A DNA stretch of 64,000 bases from Wenzhouxiangella sp. XN201 (lineage in GTDB: Bacteria; Pseudomonadota; Gammaproteobacteria; Xanthomonadales; Wenzhouxiangellaceae). This document shows, in pieces, positions 35,426 through 44,149 of this stretch. Each line of letters begins with the position of its first letter. Position 1 is the first letter of the stretch. The position numbers and the translations under genes were made by a program. Under the pieces are notes generated by a model, which saw nothing but the letters and a program-made list of their open reading frames with translations, searched no databases and was not told the origin of the DNA. Location of the stretch: the NCBI RefSeq assembly GCF_011008905.1, contig NZ_JAAIVI010000019.1:62001-126000 (forward strand), written 5' to 3'.

Positions 35426-36016
35426 ATGACGCTCGCTCCCGCAATCGCACTGACCACCGCCGGCGTGCTGGCACTTCGCCTGGCCTGGCACTGGGGTCGT
35501 CAGCAACAGCCCCGCCGGCAGCTGCCGTTGCGCTGCGCCGGCTGGCTGCTGCTGGCAATCGGGCTGGCGCCGTGGGTGCTGACTGGCGGCAGCGATCGCG
35601 GTGTGGCGCTGGCCGTGCTCGTGGTCATGCTGGCCGGACTGGCGCTGGCGCTGTTCGAAGGCTGGCGGGCCTGGAGAGCGCCGATCCGCAGGAAGCGGGA
35701 ACCAACACCTCGCAATGATCTGCCGAAGGCTGAAACCCGGGGCGCGAGTCTGCTGCTGCGCCGGCTGTGGATTTTCTGCCTGGCCGGTCCGCTGGCCCTG
35801 GCCGCCGCGCTGGCCATCGGCCTGGCCCTGTGGCTGGGCCTGGGGCGAATCGGGGTGAGCGACGCCAACGTGCTGGCTGTCGCCATGTTGTCAGTGCCGA
35901 TTGTCTGGTCGATCCTTGCCGTACTGTCGACCATGGAAGGCAGCCTTGGATCGCGAACGCTACTGGTCGCCTTGCCGGGCCTGCTCGGCCTGGCCCTGGC
36001 AGGGGTGGCGGCATGA
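35426..36016 (+). CDS. Small multispan membrane protein between the TonB receptor and PepSY genes
   Basis: 196 residues with about five or six hydrophobic segments and a basic linker (RKREPTPRND) in the middle. No family recognised. AAGGAGATGG precedes the ATG. It starts 20 bases after the receptor stop, and its TGA overlaps the PepSY ATG (ATGA), so it belongs to the iron-uptake operon. A role in ferric-siderophore reduction or transport across the inner membrane is inference from context only. Confidence 0.72.
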   Translation: MTLAPAIALTTAGVLALRLAWHWGRQQQPRRQLPLRCAGWLLLAIGLAPWVLTGGSDRGVALAVLVVMLAGLALALFEGWRAWRAPIRRKREPTPRNDLPKAETRGASLLLRRLWIFCLAGPLALAAALAIGLALWLGLGRIGVSDANVLAVAMLSVPIVWSILAVLSTMEGSLGSRTLLVALPGLLGLALAGVAA

Positions 36017-37497
36017 ACCTGAAGTGGTCGAAACTGCCCTCCGGCCTGGTCGCGCGCATGCTCGGCGGGCACCTCAGCCTGGGGCTGGCCGCCAGCGTGT
36101 TGCTCTACATCCTGTGCCTGACCGGCACCGCCATGGTGTTTCACGAAGAGTTCGGGCGCTGGGAGCAGCCGCAGGTGCCGGAGATGGAGAGCGTTTCCCC
36201 GACTGCCGCAGCGGTGGCGGCGAAGTCGGTACTGGCCGGACTGGAGGGGACGCCACATCATTTCTGGGTGGGCCTGCCTACCGCCACCAACCCACGGCTT
36301 TGGGTAGCCACGAGCGAGCGCACCTGGTTTGCCGACGCCGACGGCCGGATCGTGGCCGAGGCCGATCACGAGTTCGCGCACTTTCTGGAGAAGGTGCACT
36401 ACTACCTGACCCTGCCAATGCTGCCGGGTCTGACACTGGTCGGCATCCTGGGCGTACTGATGGCCGGGCTGTGCCTGTCGGGTTTGCTGGCGCATCCGCG
36501 CCTGTTTCGTGACGCCTTCCGGTTGCGGCTCAAGTCCGGGCCTCGCCTGGCCCAGGCCGACCTGCACAATCGACTGAGCGTCTGGGCCTTTCCCTTTCAC
36601 CTGGTGATCGCGCTGACCGGCGCGGCCATTGGCCTGTCGCTGCTGGTCGCTGCGGTGTTCGCGCCGGTGGTCAACGAGGGTGATACCGAGACCTTTTTCG
36701 ACCCGATCTTCGGCGCGGAAGCCGAAGGCGCCGACACACCAGCACCGCTGGCCGACATCGAGGCTGCGTTGACCAACTTCGCCAACACACACCCCGACAC
36801 CCGCGCCTGGGTGATCAGTTTTCACGATCCGGCCACGGCCGGTCAAAGTGTGGAGATCCTGGCCTACCACCCGCGCCGCCTGATCTTCGGTGACTACGTC
36901 GGCTTCGATGCCGAGGGCAACCTGGGCGGCTGGACCGGGCTGTCCGATGGCGATCTCGGTCAGCAGGTGGTCGCCGCCCTCTATCCACTGCACTTCGGCT
37001 CATTCGGCGGCCTGCCGGTCAAGATTCTTTACGGCCTGCTGGGCCTGGCTGCCTGCGTGGTTGTCGCCAGCGGCGTCAACATCTGGCTGGTCAAGCGTCG
37101 CCAGGCAGCCCGACCGGTGCCCGCTTTCGAGCGTGCCTGGACAGCGACCGTGTGGGGATCGCCGCTGGCCCTGGCGGCCGTGGCCTTCGCCGACCTGGCG
37201 ATCAGCCAGCAGCTGGCCTGGCTGATCGCCCTCTTCTGGACGGTGCAACTGGGCCTGATTGTCGTGGCCATGACCGTGCCGGGTCTGGTTGACCGAAACC
37301 GCCTGCAGCTCGCCACGGCACTACTGCTTGTCCTGGTGGTGGTCCGGCACACCTTCGAGTTTGCCGGCGACGGCGGTAACCCGGCCGCCTGGGGGATCAG
37401 TGCGCTGCTGCTGGTCCTCGCGGCGATCCTTGGCCGCATGGCCCTGCGCGGCCGAAGACAATCCGGCCTTCAGCGAGTGGCAGATTCCACGACCTGA
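36013..37497 (+). CDS. PepSY-domain membrane protein (iron-uptake associated)
   Basis: 494 residues. The N-terminal helix LGLAASVLLYILCLTGTAMVF leads to a first PepSY-type periplasmic segment (FHEEFGRWEQPQVPEM), with HFLEKVHYYLTLP, then LHNRLSVWAFPFHLVIALTG and more helices. This is the layout of PepSY-TM proteins found beside TonB receptors; several are reported or proposed ferric-siderophore reductases, with histidines in membrane helices as possible heme ligands. The start is set by the ATGA overlap with the upstream gene. Confidence 0.83.
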   Translation: MNLKWSKLPSGLVARMLGGHLSLGLAASVLLYILCLTGTAMVFHEEFGRWEQPQVPEMESVSPTAAAVAAKSVLAGLEGTPHHFWVGLPTATNPRLWVATSERTWFADADGRIVAEADHEFAHFLEKVHYYLTLPMLPGLTLVGILGVLMAGLCLSGLLAHPRLFRDAFRLRLKSGPRLAQADLHNRLSVWAFPFHLVIALTGAAIGLSLLVAAVFAPVVNEGDTETFFDPIFGAEAEGADTPAPLADIEAALTNFANTHPDTRAWVISFHDPATAGQSVEILAYHPRRLIFGDYVGFDAEGNLGGWTGLSDGDLGQQVVAALYPLHFGSFGGLPVKILYGLLGLAACVVVASGVNIWLVKRRQAARPVPAFERAWTATVWGSPLALAAVAFADLAISQQLAWLIALFWTVQLGLIVVAMTVPGLVDRNRLQLATALLLVLVVVRHTFEFAGDGGNPAAWGISALLLVLAAILGRMALRGRRQSGLQRVADSTT

Positions 37498-37539
37498 TTG
37501 CGTAGGATGGGGCAGGTTTCAACCGGTTCCGATTCAGCC

Positions 37540-38538
37540 ATGCAACAAACTCTGCGCAAGCCCGGCTTCGGCGAGCGGCTCAAACAACTCGCCTACCTGC
37601 TCAAGCACACCTTCACCATCGTCGGTCGCGACCCCGGCATCGTGCGGCCGTGGGTGCGCATGACGATCTACGGGCTGGTGCTGACCTGCCTGTTCTTCGG
37701 CGCCATCACAGCGTTCATCGTGGACGCCAATGCCACCGGCATGCTGTTGCTGTTCGCTTCGATCGTGCTGTTTGTCTACCGGTACTTCTACGATACCCGC
37801 CAGGAATTGCGCCAGGCCTGGCTGGTCAGCGAAGCGCTCCAGGGCGAGAAGCGTTCAGCCGACGAGGCGAAATCGCGGGTGAAGGAACTGGCCTGGACGG
37901 CACGCAAGATCGCGCTGATCGACCTCCTGGTGGCCTGGCTGATGTCGATGGCGCGCCGGTCAAACAAGGCCGGCATGCTGGTGCGCCTGTTCATGCGCGG
38001 AATCGAGGAAGTCTGGGACCTGGTTAACAACTACCTGCTGCCTTCGGCGGCGGTCGACGGATACGGCATTCGCGACTCGGTCTCGCGCATGGGCACGCTC
38101 AGGGACAATGTGCCCGAAACCCTGGCCGGGGTGTTCGGCATCGACATCGCCGCGCGCGCGGTGGGCAGCATCATGGCACCGGTTTATGCGCTGCTCTTCG
38201 TGGGCTCCATCCTGCTCGGCCTGTGGGTGGGTGATGCCGTACCGGCGTTCTATGCCGGCGATGCCCGTGAAATGTTCAATAACGTCGAGGCCGGCTTCCT
38301 GCCCGACGAAATGCACTTTTCCTGGCTACCGCTGCTGATCGCCATCTGGCTGGGCAAGCTCGGATCGGTGGTGCTCGACCGTTTGACCAATTCGGTCAAG
38401 GTGATCTACTTCTCGATTTTCTACATGCGCATCACCCACGCCGGAGACATCATCCCCGAGATTCGCGACGAACTCGACAGCTACTTGCGCATGGAGGCCG
38501 AGGAACCCGAACCGGTGGCCGAACCCTCGAGCGCCTGA
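37540..38538 (+). CDS. Membrane protein of unknown function
   Basis: 332 residues from ATG at 37540. Helices near 45-65 and 72-90 (MLLLFASIVLFVYRYFYD), an amphipathic charged middle, and hydrophobic segments near 210-230 and 270-285 (LPLLIAIWLGKLGSVV). The C-terminus is acidic (EAEEPEPVAEPSS). No family recognised. It starts 42 bases after the PepSY gene without clear coupling and is followed by the PqiA-like gene. Confidence 0.68.
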   Translation: MQQTLRKPGFGERLKQLAYLLKHTFTIVGRDPGIVRPWVRMTIYGLVLTCLFFGAITAFIVDANATGMLLLFASIVLFVYRYFYDTRQELRQAWLVSEALQGEKRSADEAKSRVKELAWTARKIALIDLLVAWLMSMARRSNKAGMLVRLFMRGIEEVWDLVNNYLLPSAAVDGYGIRDSVSRMGTLRDNVPETLAGVFGIDIAARAVGSIMAPVYALLFVGSILLGLWVGDAVPAFYAGDAREMFNNVEAGFLPDEMHFSWLPLLIAIWLGKLGSVVLDRLTNSVKVIYFSIFYMRITHAGDIIPEIRDELDSYLRMEAEEPEPVAEPSSA

Positions 38539-38591
38539 TCACCCGGGCATTTGGCGATCCGGCAAAGGGCGGCTAAGCTGAGCCGGTTGTT

Positions 38592-39593
38592 TTGCCCGAG
38601 GGCCTCGGCCAAGTGTCCGGAAAGTCTCGCAGTTCGCTGTTTCGTGAACGCCCGCGCCGGGTCGACGTCCCACTGCTGATCGCCGCCTCGGCGATCACGC
38701 TGGTGGTGGGGCTGTTCACGCCAATCGTCAGAATCAGTTCTTCGCTGGCATCCGACAGCTCGTATTCCATCATGGCCGGCATCGCCGGATACTTCAGCGA
38801 CGGCGATATCGTCATTGGATCGATCATCCTGCTGTTTTCCTGCGTGTTCCCGGGCGTAAAACTGGTCGCGCTGGGTTGGCTCTGGTTTGCACCGACCGTG
38901 CGCGAAAACCGGCGGCGCAGCCTGCGCATCATCGAGCCTCTGGGCAAGTGGTCGATGCTGGACGTGCTGGTGGTAATTCTGTTCGCCGGCGCGGTCAAGC
39001 TCGGCCTGATTGCCGACGCCACGGTGCTGTCGGGCGCCTACGTTTTCGGTGCGGCGATCCTGCTGTCGATGATCACGGTGATGGTGATCGCCGCCATCGC
39101 CGGGCCCGAGTATCGCTATCGCTCATCACCGCGCAAGCGCTCTTTTATGCTGCCGGTGCTGGCGATCGCCAGCCTGGTGCTCTTGGCGGCCGGCCTGCTG
39201 CTGCCGATGATGCGGGTGGAGAAGTGGCTGCTGTGGCAGGAGGAGTATTCGGTCCTGTCCGGCGCCTTCAAGCTGGCGGCCGACGGCGAGGTCCTGCTGG
39301 CACTGGGCTTTTTCCTGTTCGTCATCTTGCTGCCGATGCTGGTCCAACTCGCCCTTGTGACGCTGTCACTGTTACAACTTTTCGGCATCGGCAGCGAACG
39401 CGCCATCGCCACGCTGATCGAATTCCAGCGCTGGGCCATGGTCGACGTGTTCGCCCTGGCCTTGTGCATCGCGCTGATCCGCCTGGGCGAAATGGCCAGT
39501 ATCGAGCCCAGGATCGGCCTGTACTGTTTTGCCGCCGCAGTGTTGATTACCCCGATTGTCTCCTTCCGGCTACGCGCTCTGCATCGTCGCTGA
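38592..39593 (+). CDS. Double PqiA-type membrane protein
   Basis: 333 residues containing two related halves, each with four hydrophobic segments. Each half has the paraquat-inducible protein A pattern: FPGVKLVALGWLWF with GKWSMLDVLVV in the first, and LPMLVQLALVTLSLLQLF with QRWAMVDVFALALCI in the second. PqiA family members work with MCE proteins in lipid transport across the envelope; no MCE gene is adjacent. No zinc-ribbon cysteines are seen. TTG at 38592 or GTG at 38613 could start it; neither has a strong ribosome binding site. Confidence 0.75.
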   Translation: MPEGLGQVSGKSRSSLFRERPRRVDVPLLIAASAITLVVGLFTPIVRISSSLASDSSYSIMAGIAGYFSDGDIVIGSIILLFSCVFPGVKLVALGWLWFAPTVRENRRRSLRIIEPLGKWSMLDVLVVILFAGAVKLGLIADATVLSGAYVFGAAILLSMITVMVIAAIAGPEYRYRSSPRKRSFMLPVLAIASLVLLAAGLLLPMMRVEKWLLWQEEYSVLSGAFKLAADGEVLLALGFFLFVILLPMLVQLALVTLSLLQLFGIGSERAIATLIEFQRWAMVDVFALALCIALIRLGEMASIEPRIGLYCFAAAVLITPIVSFRLRALHRR

Positions 39594-39754
39594 CACCCGG
39601 ATGCGGGGCACGCCACCGCTTCGACGGACCGGCCAGGCCCTTGAATCCAGGGCATTAATCGGCTAGCCTGCAGCCGCATCATGAGCATCGGGCCGGGCCC
39701 GCAGGGCCAGGGCCCTCAACAGAGCGGCAGCGCCGCACGGGAAAGAAATTCACC

Positions 39755-40240
39755 TTGCACAATTACTTATATGCGCTGCTGTTACTGGCGGCACCCGGCC
39801 TGAGCGCCGCATCAGATTCACCCATCGACGTGCCCATGACGGATCGCGGCGCATCCACCTTCTACGTAAGTGTCCAGGCCATCGGTACCGCACGCGAGCC
39901 GTTCCTGATCGATACCGGTTCGAGTTATACCGCCATCAATGAAAGCCTGCTCGCGCAGCTGGTTGATGCCCGGCAGGTCGAGTACCTGAAGGATCTCGAG
40001 GGCACGCTCGCCGACGGCTCGACGCAGATCGTGCCGTTGTACAACATCAAGTCGCTGATGGTCGGTGAACGGTGCCTGCTCAGCGATGTGCGCGCCGCCG
40101 TCTTTCCGGGCAAGACACGCAATATTCTCGGACTGAGCGCGCTTCGACCGGCGGCGCCCTTCGGGTTTTCATTCGACCCACCCCGGCTGACACTCAGCCA
40201 CTGCCAAACACCCCAGGCCGGTATCGCTGGCAGCCGCTAG
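39755..40240 (+). CDS. Exported retropepsin-like aspartic protease
   Basis: 161 residues. The signal peptide is LYALLLLAAPGLSAAS. The active-site motif is LIDTGSSYTAIN with Asp53, followed by ILGLSALRPAAPF, the usual hydrophobic-Gly pair of retropepsins. One catalytic Asp per chain implies a dimer. TTG start; no in-frame ATG gives the signal peptide. It is followed by a strong stem-loop. Confidence 0.78.
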   Translation: MHNYLYALLLLAAPGLSAASDSPIDVPMTDRGASTFYVSVQAIGTAREPFLIDTGSSYTAINESLLAQLVDARQVEYLKDLEGTLADGSTQIVPLYNIKSLMVGERCLLSDVRAAVFPGKTRNILGLSALRPAAPFGFSFDPPRLTLSHCQTPQAGIAGSR

Positions 40241-40256
40241 GGCTTGACGCATGCAA

Positions 40257-40289
40257 GGAGCCGGCCGAAGTCCGGCCGGCTCCAGTTTT
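40257..40289 (+). terminator. Intrinsic terminator after the retropepsin gene
   Basis: A perfect 11-bp stem GGAGCCGGCCG/CGGCCGGCTCC with a 5-base loop, followed by AGTTTT. It lies between this gene and the convergent EF-hand gene. Confidence 0.85.
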
Positions 40290-40343
40290 GTGCGTCTTGG
40301 TTTCAGGGTAACCATCAAAGGCTCCCTGGCGAACCCGAATCGT

Positions 40344-40658
40344 TTAGTGCATATCTTGCGGATAGTCCGGGTTCTCGTCTTCGATTTCCCTGACCTCGAA
40401 ACGGGCGAATTCCGCCTTCTCGAGAATCTGATCACTGTTGCGATCGAGCTGGCGGAAACGCTGGGCAAGTTCAGGGTGCCGCAACGCCTCCTGCTCACTG
40501 ATGACGCCATCCCCGTTAGTATCCAGCTGAGTGAGCAGTTCTTTCTGTTCTTCGCTCAGCTTGTGCATATCCTTGTCATCACCGGCCAGCGCCGTGAACG
40601 ACAGGGACAGGGTGGCGATGAGAACGGTCAAGGTGGTCGTTGTCTTCCTGCAATTCAT
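40344..40658 (-). CDS. Exported EF-hand protein
   Basis: 104 residues. AAGGAGAGG precedes the ATG. The signal peptide is LTVLIATLSLSFTALAG. Two EF-hand loops are visible: DTNGDGVISEQE (canonical) and DRNSDQILEKAE (slightly degenerate). A small periplasmic calcium-binding protein. The function is unknown. Confidence 0.85.
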   Translation of the reverse strand: MNCRKTTTTLTVLIATLSLSFTALAGDDKDMHKLSEEQKELLTQLDTNGDGVISEQEALRHPELAQRFRQLDRNSDQILEKAEFARFEVREIEDENPDYPQDMH

Positions 40659-40928
40659 CGTCCTCTCCTTGTTGCTTTGGGCCAGGGCAGCCGCCGAATG
40701 ACTCGAATCGGCTGCTTCACCCACCATCAAGCAAAGTGCATGCCAATCCCGCCGTCAGGCACTACGGGGCGGTTGGCAACAGGTTATGCCTAGCGAACCT
40801 GTCGTCTGTGAGCGACACACCTGCACAGCCAACTCGCCGGACTCCCGACACACGCCCTGCCGCCTGCCCTGCGCGGCCCAACCCGGCTCCTGTCGCCTGG
40901 CTGCGACAGGGTCAGCAGGCCCCGGATT

Positions 40929-42086
40929 TCAAGTGCCAATCCACTGGCAAAGTTGGGCCGTGAGAATGGCCAGGTAATTGCCCAGGGCATAGCCGATCAG
41001 GGCCATCAGGATGGCCACCGGCACCAGGGCCTCGCGATGGTAGGCGGCGACCACGGGCGCCGAGGCGGCCCCGCCGATATTGGCGGCCGAGGCGATCGCG
41101 GCCGAGTGCACGTCGACGCGGAACAGCCAGGCGCCGAACAGGCAAAAGGCGCCGTGGATGAAGATCCAGATGTAGGCACCAAGCACGAACAATGGGGCCT
41201 GGTCGAATCCGGCCAGCGAGGCGCGTGCGCCCATGCCGGCGACGAAGACGTAGATGATCGCCATGGCCAGGGCATGGGAGCCGGGCACGCCGCGTACCGG
41301 GGTGGCCGACAGCGCCAGCGCGAACGTGGTGACCAGCAGCACGGACCAGGTCGAGGTGGTCAGCACCTCGCTAACTTCTGGCAGTAGCGGCGCGATCACT
41401 TTTGCGGCAGTGGCCACCAGGAAGGCCCAGAACAGCAGATACAGATAGTCTTGCATGCGCGGAACGACTTCCTTGCGAGCGTCCTGAGCGGCCGCCGTTT
41501 CCATGCGTTCGATGCGTTCTTCCGGCACCTTGGCCCAGCGGTTGAAACGATCGGCGAAAGCCTTGGAACCGAGCAGGATGGGCAGCCAAACGACGTAGAC
41601 CAGGTTGTCGGCCAAAACGGCCAGGCCGAGCATCTCCGGCGGCGTCTCCAGTGCGCCGGCCACGCCGGCCATGTTGCCGGTGCCGCCGATCCAGCTGCCA
41701 GCCAGCGCCCCGTAGCCTTTCCAGGCTTCCGGATCGAGGCCGCCATGGACAATGGCGTAGGAGACGACGCCGCCGACGACCACGCCGACCGTACCCATCA
41801 GCATCACCAGCACGCCCTTGCCCATGATGCGCACCGCGGACGGCACATTGACGTTGAACAGCATCAGCGCGATGAACACGGGCAGGGCATAGTCACCCAG
41901 ACCGGCATAGACAGGAGAATCCGAGGGAATGAAGCCGACGTTGTTGAGCACCACCGGCGTGGCATAGATGAACAAGAGCGGCGGAAAATAGTTGAATACC
42001 TTCCAGCCGGATTTCTGTTCAAGGTAGAAGAACAGGGCGGCCACCCCAACCAGCACGGTCAGCACCGCCATCGGCATGTCGATCAT
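40929..42086 (-). CDS. DUF819 family membrane protein
   Basis: 385 residues with about 10 hydrophobic segments. Family motifs: NVNVPSAVRIMGKGVLVMLMG, GALAGSWIGGTGNMAGV, and ASAANIGGAASAPVVAAYH near the end. These repeated glycine-rich stretches are typical of the YjcL-like DUF819 group, often thought to be ion or solute transporters on weak evidence. GGGAGAGGGAACC precedes the ATG. Standing alone. Confidence 0.86.
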   Translation of the reverse strand: MIDMPMAVLTVLVGVAALFFYLEQKSGWKVFNYFPPLLFIYATPVVLNNVGFIPSDSPVYAGLGDYALPVFIALMLFNVNVPSAVRIMGKGVLVMLMGTVGVVVGGVVSYAIVHGGLDPEAWKGYGALAGSWIGGTGNMAGVAGALETPPEMLGLAVLADNLVYVVWLPILLGSKAFADRFNRWAKVPEERIERMETAAAQDARKEVVPRMQDYLYLLFWAFLVATAAKVIAPLLPEVSEVLTTSTWSVLLVTTFALALSATPVRGVPGSHALAMAIIYVFVAGMGARASLAGFDQAPLFVLGAYIWIFIHGAFCLFGAWLFRVDVHSAAIASAANIGGAASAPVVAAYHREALVPVAILMALIGYALGNYLAILTAQLCQWIGT

Positions 42087-42219
42087 GGTTCCCTCTCCCG
42101 GTCCGGATCGAGCGAGTCTAGCAAACCGGCCGCTCCGGGGCGCCCCTGAACAACTCTGCGGTGAGTTTTCGAATGTGGCGGTTCCTGCTATGTTGGCCGG
42201 GTAAGCACGCTACCCGGGC

Positions 42220-43467
42220 ATGAGAATGAGCGAAGCAACCAGCAATCGAAACATCGGCAGCGTTTTGCTCGAACTGGGCCGGATCACCGAGGCAGACATC
42301 GAGCGCGCGCTGGAGCACCAGCGCCTGCAGGGTGGCTATTTCGGCCAGGCGCTGGTGGATCTGGGCATCGTCGAGCAGGAGGATCTCGATTTCAGCCTGG
42401 CCGCCCAGGCCAGCCTGCCCTACGTCGTGCCGCAGCCCGACGAAATTCATCCGGACGTGGCCGGACGGGTGCCGCCCACCTGGGCCGAGCGCCACAACGC
42501 CATTCCGGTCGAACTCGACGACGGCTGGTTGACGCTGGTCGTCGACTCCCCGCTCAAGGCCGGGCTGGCCGACGATCTCGCCCGGCGCACCGGATTGTCG
42601 GTCAAACTCGCCTTGTGCTCCGGCCCGCTGCTGCGCGAAGCCATTCGCCGCGTCTACAAACTCGAGCCGGTGCGCCGCCGTTCCGAACAGATCCTCTCGA
42701 TCGAGGGCTTCTGGACGCTGGCAACCTCGCCGAGTGCGCCGCGCTGGGGCCTGACTGTTCGCCATAACCAGGTCACCGGCTGGATCGATCGCGAAGGCCG
42801 GATCGAGCGCCACTGGCTGGTGCACAACTGGCTCGGGTTTCTCGACCGCCTGTTGTCACCGCCGCCGTCGCAGATCCTGCCGGCGCACGGCCGCCGCCAG
42901 TGGCGGGCCAGCGTCCGCCCCGACCAGTCACCAGCGGCGATCACGGTGACCAGCCTGTCGGGACCCGGCGGCCACGACCTGCTGTTCGAACCGGCCCGTG
43001 AGAAGGCCCAGACCCTGGTCGAGCTGCCGGCAGCCTCCATCCTGGCCGCCCTGCGCGAGAAAACGGCCCAGGGTCGGGCCGTGATCGGCGTGCGCAGCCC
43101 GAATGCCGGCGCGGCGCGCAATCTCATTACCCGGCTGCCGAGACTGCTGCTCAAGCCGGGCCATCACTCCGTGTGCCTGTTTCGCGAGGGTGCGCATGCC
43201 ATCAGCGACGATTTGCTGGTGGTCAACCTGCCCGAAGATGCCGCCGAGGATTCGATGTTCGACTTCCTCAAGAAGCTGAGGCTCGATGCCGTCGGCCTGG
43301 AAATCCGGGCCGAAGACGTAGCGATCCGGGAACGGGCCCTGAAACTTGCACCGCTGACCCTCCTGGCCCTCGACGGGTCGGATAAAGATCGCGCGGTCCC
43401 GGGCGTGGACTGCCTGCTGGTCAGTGACAGCGAGGAGCAGCCGCGCTGGACGCTCGAGCCGGCCTGA
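42220..43467 (+). CDS. Orphan GspE N-terminal (MshEN-like) protein without ATPase
   Basis: 415 residues. Residues ~11-70 (IGSVLLELGRITEADIERAL, then FGQALVDLGIVEQEDLDFSL) are a GspE_N/MshEN tandem motif, the domain that binds c-di-GMP in MshE. A second GspE_N-like region follows to about 145. Beyond it there is no Walker A or secretion-ATPase core; instead ~270 residues end in a degenerate beta/alpha region (WTLATSPSAPRWGLTV, LLVVNLPEDAAEDSMFDFL). It may sense c-di-GMP without assembling pili. ATG at 42220 or 42226. Confidence 0.72.
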   Translation: MRMSEATSNRNIGSVLLELGRITEADIERALEHQRLQGGYFGQALVDLGIVEQEDLDFSLAAQASLPYVVPQPDEIHPDVAGRVPPTWAERHNAIPVELDDGWLTLVVDSPLKAGLADDLARRTGLSVKLALCSGPLLREAIRRVYKLEPVRRRSEQILSIEGFWTLATSPSAPRWGLTVRHNQVTGWIDREGRIERHWLVHNWLGFLDRLLSPPPSQILPAHGRRQWRASVRPDQSPAAITVTSLSGPGGHDLLFEPAREKAQTLVELPAASILAALREKTAQGRAVIGVRSPNAGAARNLITRLPRLLLKPGHHSVCLFREGAHAISDDLLVVNLPEDAAEDSMFDFLKKLRLDAVGLEIRAEDVAIRERALKLAPLTLLALDGSDKDRAVPGVDCLLVSDSEEQPRWTLEPA

Positions 43468-43533
43468 CCCGCAGCTTGCGATTCTGGCACCCCATTGCCA
43501 TCATGGCGCCTGCGCTATTTTGGGAGACCCGAC

Positions 43534-43980
43534 ATGAAGTCACCGCTTGCCCTCACCCTGGCTTTCAGCCTGGCCATCGTTCTGCCCCTGGCCCACGCAG
43601 GAGATGAACCCGACATGATCGGCACGATGGGCGACATGCAGCGGTTCATGCACAAGCTCGGCCTGTCGGTGGCGGCGAAGAACCCCGAACTGGTCGATTT
43701 CTACGCCCATGAACTCGAAGAGTCGATCGAGGCCGCTGAATCGATCGACCAGTATCACGATATCCGGGTCGGCGAGCTGACCAAAGCCATGCTGGCACCC
43801 GCCTTCGAGGCTTTCGAGCAGGCCGTCGAGGCACGGGAGCACGAACGCGTCGGCGAACGCTACGACGGCCTGATCGAGGCCTGCAACGCCTGCCATCAGG
43901 CCACCGGTTACGATTTCATACAGATCCGTTCGAACGACAGCAATCCCTACATGCAGTCGTTCGAGCCGGATGAGGACTGA
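43534..43980 (+). CDS. Exported mono-heme cytochrome c (cytochrome c'-like)
   Basis: 148 residues. The signal peptide is LALTLAFSLAIVLPLAHA. A helical region with a single CNACH heme motif at residues 117-121, near the C-terminus, as in class II cytochromes c'. The sixth ligand position is not evident. GGGAGA lies 6 bases before the ATG. It stands between the MshEN gene and the S9 peptidase with no clear operon tie. Confidence 0.82.
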   Translation: MKSPLALTLAFSLAIVLPLAHAGDEPDMIGTMGDMQRFMHKLGLSVAAKNPELVDFYAHELEESIEAAESIDQYHDIRVGELTKAMLAPAFEAFEQAVEAREHERVGERYDGLIEACNACHQATGYDFIQIRSNDSNPYMQSFEPDED

Positions 43981-44149
43981 ACGAGGTTCGTCGACGCAGT
44001 CATTGCCTTCGAACCCGTCCGGGGTGCCGGCAAAGTCGCGCGCCAGCGAACAAGTCGTGACCAATGGGCTATTGGCGGGCCGACCCCCCGGGTATAGGGT
44101 GAATGTCCCCCAATGGTTCGCATGATCCCCAAGGCTTAAGGAGCATCAC

